Assembly (NCBI RefSeq): GCF_902167145.1
Contig: NC_050104.1
Location: 7,462,001-7,526,000 of the forward strand
Source of the DNA: Zea mays
Taxonomy: Eukaryota > Streptophyta > Magnoliopsida > Poales > Poaceae
Length of the DNA: 64,000 nucleotides
Reading direction: 5' to 3'
Shown here: positions 54,927-64,000 of the stretch, one piece after another
How the letters are laid out: every line of letters starts with the position of its first letter
Numbering within the stretch: position 1 is the stretch's first letter
Program-made: the position numbers and the translations under genes
The notes under the pieces: generated by a model
What the model was told of the DNA's origin: nothing
Seen by the model: only the letters and a program-made list of their open reading frames with translations
Databases searched by the model: none

Positions 54927-55840
54927 ATCTCCCCCTTTTTGGTGATTGATGTCAACACAAACCAAAGCAAATATATAAGTGCAGAATTGAACTAGTTTGT
55001 ATAAGGTAAGTGCAAAGGTTACTTGGAATTAAACCAATTTTTCATTCCATAAGATATGCATGGATTGCTTTCTTCATTTTTAATATTTTGGACCACGCTT
55101 GCACCACTTGTTTTGTTTTTGCAAATATTTTGGAAATTCTTTTTCAAAGTCTTTTGCAAATAGTTAAAGGTATATGAATAAGATTTCGAGAAGCATTTTC
55201 AAGATTTGAAATTTTCTCCCCCTGTTTCAAATGCTTTTCATTTGACTAAATAAAACTCCCCCTTAATGAAATCTCCTCTTAGTGTTCAAGAGGGTTTTGG
55301 ATATTAATTTTGAAAGAGGTCATACCAATTTGAAATTATATCATAAGTAAGATACCAATTGAAAAAACTTCTTTAATACAAATTGAAAAGACTACATTTT
55401 TTAAATTGGTGGTGGTGCAGTCCTTTTGCTTTGGGCTAATACTTTCTCCCCCTTTGGCATGAATCGTCAAAAACGGATACTTGTGAGTGAAATATAAGCC
55501 CTTCATTACTTGCTCTCCCCCTTTGGCAAACAATATATGAGTGAGGATTATACCAAATTGGAGAGCGGTGCGGAGTATCGGCGAAGGATGAATGATTCGA
55601 TGGAGTGGAGTGGAAGCCTTGTCTTCGCCGAAGTACTCCATTTCCCTTTCAATCTAAGACTTAGCATGAAATATACTTGAAAACCACATTAGTCATAGCA
55701 CATGAAACATATATGATCAAAGGAATATAAATGAGCTATGTGTGCAAAATATCAATCAAAATTCCTAGAATCAAGAATATTTAGCTCATGCCTAAGTTTG
55801 GTAAAAGTTTTCTCATCTAATGGATTGGTAAAGATATCGG
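54927..55840 (-). other. pol-LTR spacer of the Opie-like element with repeated polypurine tracts
   Basis: On the minus strand AGGGGGAG-type tracts at 54928-54940, 55215-55222, 55255-55263, 55446-55453 and 55513-55521. No gene of its own; the same arrangement as in the Ji-like element. Confidence 0.75.
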
Positions 55841-58800
55841 CTAATTGTTCTTTGGTGCTAACATATGCAATCTCGATATCCCCCTTTGCTGGTGATCCCT
55901 CAAAAAGTGATATCGAATGGCTATGTGCTTAGTGCGGCTGTGCTCAATGGGATTATCTGCCATGTGAATTGCACTCTCATTATCACATAGGAGAGAAACT
56001 TTGGTTAATTTGTAACCGTAGTCCCTAAGGGTTTGCCTCATCCAAACCAATTGTGCGCAACAATGGCCTGCGGCAATGTACTCGGCTTCGGCGGTGGAAA
56101 GAGCTACTGAGTTTTGTTTCTTTGAAGCCCAAGACACCAGGGATCTTCCCAAGAACTGACAAGTCCCTGATGTGCTCTTTCTATCAATTTTACACCCTGC
56201 CCAATCAGCATCTGAGTAACCTATTAAATCAAAAGTGGATCCCTTGGGGTACCAAAGGCCAAACTTAGGAGTATGAGCTAAATATCTCAAGAGTTGTTTT
56301 ACGGCCCTAAGGTGAACTTCCTTAGGATCGGCTTGGAATCTTGCACACATGCATACGGAAAGCATAATATATGGTCGAGATGCACATAAATAGAGTAAAG
56401 ATCCTATCATCGATCGGTATATCTTTTGATCTACGGATTTACCTCCCGTGTCGCGGTCGAGATGCCCATTGGTTCCCATGGGTGTTTTGATGGGCTTGGC
56501 ATCCTTCATCCCAAACTTGGTAAGAATGTCTTGAATCTACTTCGTTTGGCTAATGAAGGTGCCCTCTTGGAGTTGCTTGACTTGAAATCCTAGAAAATAC
56601 TTCAACTCCCCCATCGTTGACATCTCGAATTTTTGAACCATGATCCTACTAAACTCTTCACATGTAGATTTGTTAGTAGACCCAAATATGATATCATCAA
56701 CATAAATTTGGCATACAAACAAATCATTTGCAATTGTTTTAGTAAAGAGAGTAGGATCGGCTTTTCCGACTTTGAAGCCATTAGCGATAAGGAAATCTCT
56801 AAGGCATTCATACCATGCTCTTGGGGCTTGCTTGAGCCCATAAAGCACCTTAGAGAGTTTATAGACATGGTTAGGGTACTCACTATCTTCAAAGCCGGGA
56901 GGTTGCTCAACATATACCTCCTCCTTGATTGGTCCATTGAGGAAGGCACTTTTCACGTCCATTTAGTAGAGCTTAAAGCCATGGTAAGTAGCATAGGCAA
57001 GTAATATGCGAATTGACTCAAGCCTAGCTACGGGTGCATAGGTTTCACCGAAATCCAAACCTTCGACTTGTGAATATCCCTTGGCCACAAGTCGGGCTTT
57101 GTTCCTTGTCACCACACCATGCTCATCTTGCTTGTTGCGGAAGACCCATTTGGTTCCTACAACATTTTGGTTACGACGTGGAACAAGATGCCATACCTCA
57201 TTCCTCGTGAAGTTGTTGAGTTCCTCTTGCATTGCCAACACCCAGTCTGAATCCCTTAATGCGTCTTCCACCCTGTATGGCTCAATAGAAGACACAAAGG
57301 AGTAATGTTCACAAAAATGAGCGACACGAGATCGAGTGGTTACCCCCTTTTGAATATCGCCGAGGATAGTGTTCACGGGGTGATCTCGTTGTATTGCTTG
57401 GTGGACACTTGGGTGTGGCGGTCTTGGACCCTCATCATCTTCCTTGTCTTGATCATTAGCATCTCCCCCTTGATCATTGTCCTCTTCTTGAGGTGGCTCA
57501 TCTTGATCTTCATTTTCATCATCTTGAGTTGGTGGAGATGCTTGCATGGAGGAAGATGGTTGATCTTGTGCTTGTGAAGGCTCTTCGGATTCCTTAGGAC
57601 ACACATCCCCAATGGGCATGTTCCTTAGTGCGACGCATGGAGCCTCTTCATCATCTAGCTCATCAAGATCAACTTGCTCTACTTGAGAGCCATTAGTCTC
57701 ATCAAACACAATGTCACAAGAAACTTCAACTAGTCCAGTGGACTTGTTAAAGACTCTATATGCCCTTGTGTTTGAGTCATAACCAAGTAAAAAGCCTTCT
57801 ACAACCTTAGGAGCAAATTTAGATTTTCTACCTCTTTTAACAAGAATAAAGCATTTGCAACCAAAGACTCTAAAATATGAAACATTGGGCTTTTTACCGG
57901 TTAGGAGTTCATATGATGTCTTCTTGAGGATTCGGTGAAGGTAGAGACGGTTGATGGCGTAGCAAGCGGTGTTGATTGCCTCCGCCTAAAACCGGTCCGG
58001 AGTCTTGTACTCATCAAGCATGGTCCTCGCCATGTCAAGTAGAGTTCTATTCTTCCTCTCCACTACACCATTTTGTTGTGGCGTGTAGGGAAAAGAGAAC
58101 TCATGCTTGATGCCCTCGTCCTCAAGAAAGCCTTCAATTTGAGAGTTCTTGAACTCCGTCTCGTTGTCGCTTCTAATCTTTTTTATCCTTAAGCCGAACT
58201 CATTTTGAGCCCGTCTCAAGAATCCCTTTAATGTCTCTTGGGTTTGAGATTTATCCTGCAAAAAGAACACCCAAGTGAAGCGAGAATAATCATCCACAAT
58301 AACTAGACAGTACTTACTCCTGCCGATGCTTATGTAAGCAATTGGGCCAAATAGATCCATGTGGAGTAGCTCAAGCGGCCTATCAGTCGTCGTGATGTTC
58401 TTGTGTGGATGATGAACACCAACTTGCTTTCCTGCTTGACATGCGCTACAAATCCTGTCTTTCTCAAAATGAACATATGTTAGTCCCAAAATGTGCTCTC
58501 CCTTTAGAAGCTTATGAAGATTCTTCATCCCAATGTGGGCTAGTCGGCGATGCCAGAGCCAACCCATGTTAGTCTTAGCAATTAAGCAAGTGTCGAGTTC
58601 AGCTCTATTAAAATCAACTAAGTATAGCTGACCCTCTAACACTCCCTTAAATGCTACTGAATCATCACTTCTTCTAAAGACAGTAACACCTATATCCGTA
58701 AAAAGACAATTGTAGCCCATTTTACATAATTGAGAAACAGAAAGCAAATTGTAGTCTAAAGAATCTACAAGAAAAACATTGGAAATAGAATGGTCAGGAG

Positions 58801-58980
58801 ATATAGCAATTTTACCAAGTCCTTTGACCAAACCTTGATTTCCATCCCCGAATGTGATAGCTCTTTGGGGATCATGGTTTTTCTCGTAGGAGGAGAACAT
58901 CATTTTCGCCCCAGTCATGTGGTTTGTGCACCCGCTATCAATGATCCAACTTGAGCCCCCGGATGCATAAACCTACAAAA
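55841..58980 (-). pseudogene. pol: Sirevirus pol, decayed
   Basis: One minus-strand frame from the protease ([11 protein letters not shown] just above 58918) through integrase ([29 protein letters not shown]), RT ([29 protein letters not shown]) and RNase H (YSDADWAGC, STAEAEYIAA). It is interrupted by TAG at 57986-57988 (family Trp), TAA at 56963-56965 (family Gln) and TAG at 56537-56539 (family Tyr). A one-base loss near 55885 then shifts the frame in the RNase H tail. The integrase SDN motif is followed by ET where the Ji-like copy has GS. Not functional. Confidence 0.9.
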
Positions 58981-58985
58981 CAAAT

Positions 58986-61614
58986 TTAGGCCTTGTTCTT
59001 AGGTACCCAAACAGTCTTGGGTCCTTTGACATTAGAAACAAGCACCTTGGGTACCCAAACACAAGTCTTTGAGCCCTTGCGTTTGGCCCCAACATATTTG
59101 GCAACTACTTTGCCTGATTTGTTAGTTAAAACATATGATGCATCAAAAGTCTTAGATGAAATATTAGGTTCATTTGATGCAATAGGAGTTTTCTTCTTAG
59201 GCAATTTAACATGAGTGGATTGCCTAGAACTAGATGCCTCACTCTTATACATAAAACATGATGAGAGCCAGAGTGAAACTTTCTAGAATGAATTCTCCTA
59301 ATTTTGTGTTCGGGATAACCGACAGGGTATAAAATGTAACCCTCGTTATCCTAAACCATGGGAGCCTTACCTTTAACAAAATTAGACAATTTCTTAGGGG
59401 CATTAAGCTTGACATTTTCTCCCTATTGGAAGCCAATGCCATCCTTAATGCCAGGGCGTCTCCCACTATAGAGCATGCTTCTAGCAAATTTAAATTTTTC
59501 ATTTTCTAAGTCATGCTCATTAATCTTAGCACTATGTTGAGCTATGTGATCATTTTGTTGTTTAATTAAAGCTAGGTGATCATGAATAGCATCAACATTA
59601 ATATTTCTACATCTAGTGCATATAGTAACATGCTCAATGGTAGATGTAGAGGGTTTGCAAACATTTAATTCATCAATCTTAGCATGTAAAATAGCATTCT
59701 CATTCTTAAGATTGGAAATAGAAATAATGCAAATATTTAAATCTTTAGCCTTAGCAATTAATTTTTCATTCTCAATTTTAAGGCTAGAGAGAGATGCATT
59801 CAACTTGTCAATCTTAGTAATCAAATTATCATTATCATTTCTAAGATTAGCAATTGAATCATCATAAACATCTAACTTCTCAACCTTAGCAATTAATTTA
59901 GCATTTTCATTTCTAAGGTTAGAAATAGTATCATGGCAAGTGCTTAGCTCACTAGTTAATTTTTCACATTTTTCTACTTCCTGATCATAAGCATATTTAA
60001 CCTTAACATGCTTCTTATTTTCTTTAATTAGGAAGTCCTCTTGGCTATCCAAGAGTTCATCCTTCTCATGAATAGCTCATATCAATTCATTTAATTTTTC
60101 TTTTTGTTGCATGTTTAGATTGGCAAAAAGGGCAAGTAAATTATCCTCATCATCACTAGAGTTATCTTCATCACTAGATGTTGCATATTTAGTAGAGGCT
60201 CTAGATTTTACCTTCTTTTTGCCATCATTTGCCATGAGGCATTTGTGGCCGACGTTGGGGAAGAGGAGACCCTTGTTGACAGCAATGTTTGCGGTGTCCT
60301 CGTCGGAGGAGGAGTCGGTGGAGCTCTCGTCGAAGTCCCACTCCTGGCAAACATGGGCATCGCTGGCCTTCTTCTTGTAGTACCTCTTCTTCTCCTTCTT
60401 CTTCCCTCTCTTGTCGTCGCCCCTGTCATTGTCACTAGAAATAAGACATTTTGCTATAAAGTGACCAGGCTTATCACACTTGTAGCAAACCTTCTTGGAG
60501 CGGGGTTTGTAATCCTTCCCCCTCCTTTGCTTGAGGATTTGGCGGAAGCTCTTGATGATGAGCGCCATCTCCTCGTTGTCAAGCTTGGAGGCGTCGATGG
60601 GGAGCCTACTTGACGTAGACTCTTCTTTCTTCTCCTCCATTGCTTTGAATGCAACGGGTTGCACATCGGGTGTGGAGGAGACGCCTTGCTCGATGATTTT
60701 CTTGGAGCCTTTGATCATCAATTCAAAGCTCACAAATTTTCCTATAACCTCCTCGGGTGACATTAGCTTGTATCTAGGATCACCACAAATTAATAGAACT
60801 TGTGTAGGGTTAAGAAATACAAGTGATCTTAGAATAACCTTGACCATTTCATGGTCATCCCATTTGGTGCTCCCGAGGTTGCGCACTTGGTTCACCAAGG
60901 TCTTGAGCCGGTTGTACATAGCTTGTGGCTCCTCCCCTTGGTTGAGCATGAAGCGACCGGGCTCCCCCTCGATCGTTTCCCTCTTGGTGATCTTAGTCAC
61001 CTCGTCTCCTTCGTGCGCAGTCTTGAGCACGTCCCAAATTTCTTTGGCACTTTTCAACCCTTGCACCTTATTATACTCCTCTCGACTTAGAGAGGCGAGG
61101 AGTATAGTAGTGGCTTGGGAGTTGAAGTGCCGGATTTGGGCTACCTCGTCCGAGTCATAGCCTTCATCCCCCACGGATGGTTCCTGCGCTCCAAATTCAA
61201 CAATGTCTGAAATGCTAGCGTGGAGTGAGGTTAGATGGTGCCTCATTTTATCACTCCACATACTATAATCTTCACCGTCAAAAACCGGTGGTTTGCCTAG
61301 TGGGACGGAAAGTAAAGGAGTGCGTTTGGAAATGCGAGGGTAGCGTAAGGGGATCTTACTAAACTTCTTGCGCTCATGGCGCTTAGAAGTGACGGACGGC
61401 GTGTCGGAGCCAGAGGTGGAAGGTGACGAAGAATCGATCTCGTAGTAGACCACTTTCTTCATTTTCTTCTTCTTGTCGCCACTCCGATGCGACTTGACGT
61501 GGGGGGTGATTTCTCCCTCTTCTTGTTGTCGGACTCCCCTGATGGAGCTTTCCCGTGGCTTGTAGCGGGCTTCTCGTCGGTCACCATCTCCTTCTTGGCG
61601 TGAGCTCCCGACAT
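58986..61614 (-). pseudogene. gag: Sirevirus gag, decayed
   Basis: Begins at an ATG at 61614-61612 (MSGAHAKKEMVTDEKPATSH). A lost base in a C run at 61501-61506 shifts the frame. The main part, 61462-60077, has the copia gag domain and a zinc knuckle CYKCDKPGHFIAKC. TGA at 60077-60079, TAG at 59423-59425 and TAG at 59351-59353 lie in the same frame, with another shift before the final segment (59252-58986), which ends VWVPKNKA then TAA. The coiled-coil region (59423-60052) is long, as in the Ji-like Gag. The gag-pol boundary has the same out-of-frame layout. Confidence 0.88.
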
Positions 61615-61648
61615 AACTTCGAGTGGTTAGGCTCTAATGGAGTACCGA

Positions 61649-61661
61649 GTTCTGATACCAA
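61649..61661 (-). other. primer-binding site of the Opie-like element
   Basis: On the minus strand TTGGTATCAGAAC lies just inside the 5' LTR, matching the initiator tRNA-Met type site. Confidence 0.8.
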
Positions 61662-61662
61662 T

Positions 61663-62855
61663 TGAAAGTCGCCTAGAGGGGGGTGGATAGGCAAATCTGA
61701 AAATTATAAAGTTTAAGCACAACTACAAGCCGGGGTTAGCGTTAGAAATATAATCGAGTCCGAAGGAGAGGGCAAAAAACAAATCACAAGCAAATAAGGC
61801 GGATGACACGATGATTTGTTTTACCGAGGTTCGGTTCTTGCAAACCTACTCCCCGTTGAGGTGGTCACAAAGACCGGGTCTCTTCCAACCCTTTCCCTCT
61901 CTCAAACGGTCACCTAGACCGAGTGAGCTTTTCTCTTCAATCAAACGGGACACTTAGTCCACTACAAGGACCACAACAACTTTGTATCTCTTGCTTTGAT
62001 TACAATTGAGTTGAGAACAAGAATAGAGGAAGAAGAAAAGCGATCCAAGCACAAGAGCTCAAAAGAACACAACAAAACTCTCTCCTCTAGTCACTATTGC
62101 TTTGAGTGGAATTGGGACTTGGAGAGATTTTGATTCACTCTAATTGTGTCTTGTATTGAATGCACTAGCTCTTGTATTGAATGTTGGCTGAAAACTTGGA
62201 TGCCTTGAAGTGTTGGTGGTTGGGGGTATTTATAGCCCCAACCACCAAAGTGGCCGTTGGGGAAGGCTCCTGTCGTATGGCGCACCGGACAGTCTGGTGC
62301 GCCACCGGACACTGTCCGGTACGCCAGCCACGTCACCCAACTGTTAGGGTTCGACCATTGGAGCTCTGACAAGTGGGGCTACCAGACAATCCAGTGGTGC
62401 ACCGGACAGGTCCTGTTCACTGTCTGGTGCGCCAATTGTGCCTGCTCTGACTTCTGCGCGCGTAGTCTGTGCACTGTAGCTCACTGTTCACCTTTTGCAG
62501 ACGACCGTTGGCGCTGTTTAGCCATTACTCCACTGGCACACCAGACAGTCCGGTGCTACACCGGACAGTTCGGTGAATTATAGCGGAGAGGCAATCCCAG
62601 AAACCCGAAGGTGACAAGTTCGGAGTTGATCTCCCTGGTGCACCGGACAGTCCGGTGCGCTAGACCAGGGCAGACTTCGGTTGTCTTTTGCTCTTTTTAT
62701 TTGAACCCTTTCTTGGACTTTTTATTGGTTTGTGTTGAACCTTTGGCACCTGTAGAACTTATAATCTAGAGCAAACTAGTTAGTCCAATTATTTGTGTTG
62801 AGCAATTCAACCACCAAAATCATTTACGAAAAGGTTTGACCCTATTTCCCTTTCA
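61663..62855 (-). repeat. 5' LTR of the Opie-like element
   Basis: 1193 bp. Compared with the 3' LTR it lacks ~22 bp next to the palindrome near 62645 and has about 45 substitutions, mostly C/T and G/A. TATA box GGCTATAAATACC on the minus strand near 62225-62237. Confidence 0.9.
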
Positions 62856-63071
62856 CATGCCAGGATCAGAAATTCACGTACACACGATTACATAGTTGCA
62901 CATCATCATACAGTGCTCAAATAATAGCGGAAAGAAGTAGTACTTTATTACATCATGATGTCCGAAACATCCACAAAGTCATGAACTTAAACATAAATCA
63001 AAGTGCTGAATGAAACGTAGTATGATAAGGTCTTCACATGCAGCTAACTGGGGGTTTGCCGCTAATCTACT

Positions 63072-63130
63072 CTAGAACTCATCGAAGTCCTGAAACTCCT
63101 CCATATGACAGGGGTTGCAATGGGGACAAC
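63072..63130 (-). CDS. second copy of the last exon of the LTR small gene
   Basis: On the minus strand, after CACCAG, 59 nt encode a C-x-H-C-x-x-C cluster and end EEFQDFDEF then TAG. The exon at 6492-6577 has the same acceptor, cluster and C-terminus; the 27-nt length difference is exactly nine codons. Upstream exons fall in the part of this LTR that is missing or diverged. Confidence 0.45.
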
Positions 63131-63735
63131 CTGGTGTTTGGTGTTTTAAGCAAGGGTGAGTACACATCAACGTACTCAACAAATGTCTCGTTTGGCTAAA
63201 GTGGACTAGCTGTATGTGGGGTGAAGCTCAAAGCAGTATCTTTTAGTTAGTCGAGTATTTATTACTAGTAGGGAGCCAAGTTTTAGTAATAATCCCAAGT
63301 TATTACCCCCAAAAGTACTCCCTCCAAGAGGAAATACAAGAATTCATCATTATAACCATCATCATCGAGGTATCCTGAATAACTTCTAATCAAAGGAGCT
63401 CCCAAGGCTGCTCATAACCGTGAGAAAAACTGATATACCAGTTTATAACCCTTTGCAGAGGTCGCACACTTTACCCACGAGTTGTGATCCCTTTTTTGCC
63501 TCGGGTAGTACAGAGCCTTAAGCACTCCCAAGATGAGTCGGCAAGGTTTCACTACGTAGCCTTTACAAAAATTCCCCTGAGGTCGAAGTCGCCCGTTAGG
63601 TTTCTCCAGTTTGATAAACATAGTACATCTCCCCGCAAGAGGGGTGACTAACACAAGCAAAACGAACGAACCTCGGCACCTAGCCTCGGTAGAGCAATTA
63701 CTGTGCCCGAAAACCCCATTGACGGCATAATGGCG

Positions 63736-64000
63736 AAGGGGTTGATTTGAAAGAAACCCGAGGGCCTCTTTATAAAGATGGACATGGCGAAGGGGTACGG
63801 TGGATTGCTAGCCGTGGGATCCAAATCCGACGGCAGCGATTAGAGACTTATCTCACCTGAACTGATATTCTATCACAGCGGTCGGATCTAAAATCAACAC
63901 TCGAGATTAAAGGATCTCGCGATCTGATCTCGGCCAACAGATCCGAGATCAAGGGCTACGATTTTCAATCACGATGGAGCATTTGAGATTCAATCGCGAG
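63736..64000. other. unassigned end of window
   Basis: Sequence after the LTR similarity stops, with several GATCTCG-type motifs (for example near 63911-63950). It may belong to another retroelement or a diverged LTR form; I cannot name it. Confidence 0.3.

Larger units (their letters stand above)
53710..62855 (-). mobile_element. Opie-like Sirevirus (Ty1/copia), decayed
   Basis: 9146 bp on the minus strand, LTRs 53710-54926 and 61663-62855, flanked by CGTGC (53705-53709) and CATGC (62856-62860), one mismatch. The LTR start on its own strand, TGAAAGGGAAATAGGC, fits the maize Opie family. I count about 45 differences between the LTRs plus a ~22-bp indel, roughly 4%, suggesting an insertion about 1.5 million years ago at 1.3e-8 per site per year. 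gag and pol both carry several stops and frameshifts. It interrupts the Tekay-type LTR, so is younger than that. Confidence 0.9.
53661..63735 (-). repeat. Tekay-type LTR, minus strand, split by the Opie-like element
   Basis: 53661-53709 starts TGTCACACCC and matches the reverse complement of the end of the LTR at 3600-6833. After the insertion the match resumes at 62861 and continues to about 63735, equivalent to roughly 5890-6780 of that LTR. Beyond this the sequence no longer aligns, so the LTR is truncated or joined to something else. Confidence 0.8.

Overview
The window looks like intergenic DNA from a large grass genome, almost certainly maize (Zea mays) or a close relative. Nearly all of it is transposable elements stacked into each other: two Ty1/copia Sireviruses with Ji-like and Opie-like LTRs, Ty3/gypsy chromoviruses of the Tekay (Prem1-like) type, several Tat-lineage gypsy elements, two gene-capturing Helitrons, and Tourist-, Stowaway- and hAT-type MITEs. 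I found no intact cellular gene; every recognisable host gene is an exon fragment. Family names come from remembered LTR starts and are less certain than the lineage calls.

Layout. 1-6833: 3' part of a Tekay-type chromovirus (gag end, PR, RT, RNase H, IN, chromodomain) and its 3.2-kb 3' LTR; that LTR appears to hold a small spliced gene. About 7645-12879: Helitron carrying fragments of NADP-isocitrate dehydrogenase (minus strand), CDC48 and a universal stress protein. 13444-14082: a Tourist-like MITE inserted into another copy of itself. 14191-23150: a complete, very young Ji-like Sirevirus with open gag and pol and a perfect GCAAC duplication. 25645-25931: hAT-type MITE. 26079 to about 29600: old gypsy remnant (LTR, primer site, decayed gag, antisense accessory gene). 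31171-32719: second Helitron with PP2C phosphatase exons, between two Stowaway-like MITEs. 33226-35600: a 2.2-kb element with hairpin ends lying between two (TA)n tracts. 35729-36415: solo LTR. 37112-37439: hAT-type MITE.

37762-47419: Tat-lineage gypsy element on the minus strand, GGATA duplication, no gag, pol broken by three TGA codons, and an apparently intact three-exon accessory gene in antisense with its own TATA box. 47628-53485: second minus-strand Tat element, CTATA duplication, almost complete gag-pol but most of its 3' LTR deleted. 53661 to about 63735: minus-strand Tekay-type LTR split by a decayed Opie-like Sirevirus (53710-62855). The last ~265 bases are unassigned.

Relative ages by LTR comparison by eye: Ji-like 3 substitutions in ~1253 bp, gag-less Tat element 4 in 595, Opie-like roughly 45 in ~1190. 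The two best candidates for undescribed biology are the spliced small gene inside the Tekay-type LTR (about 3970-6577), whose last exon keeps its reading frame in the second LTR copy at 63072-63130, and the spliced antisense gene at 38807-41869.
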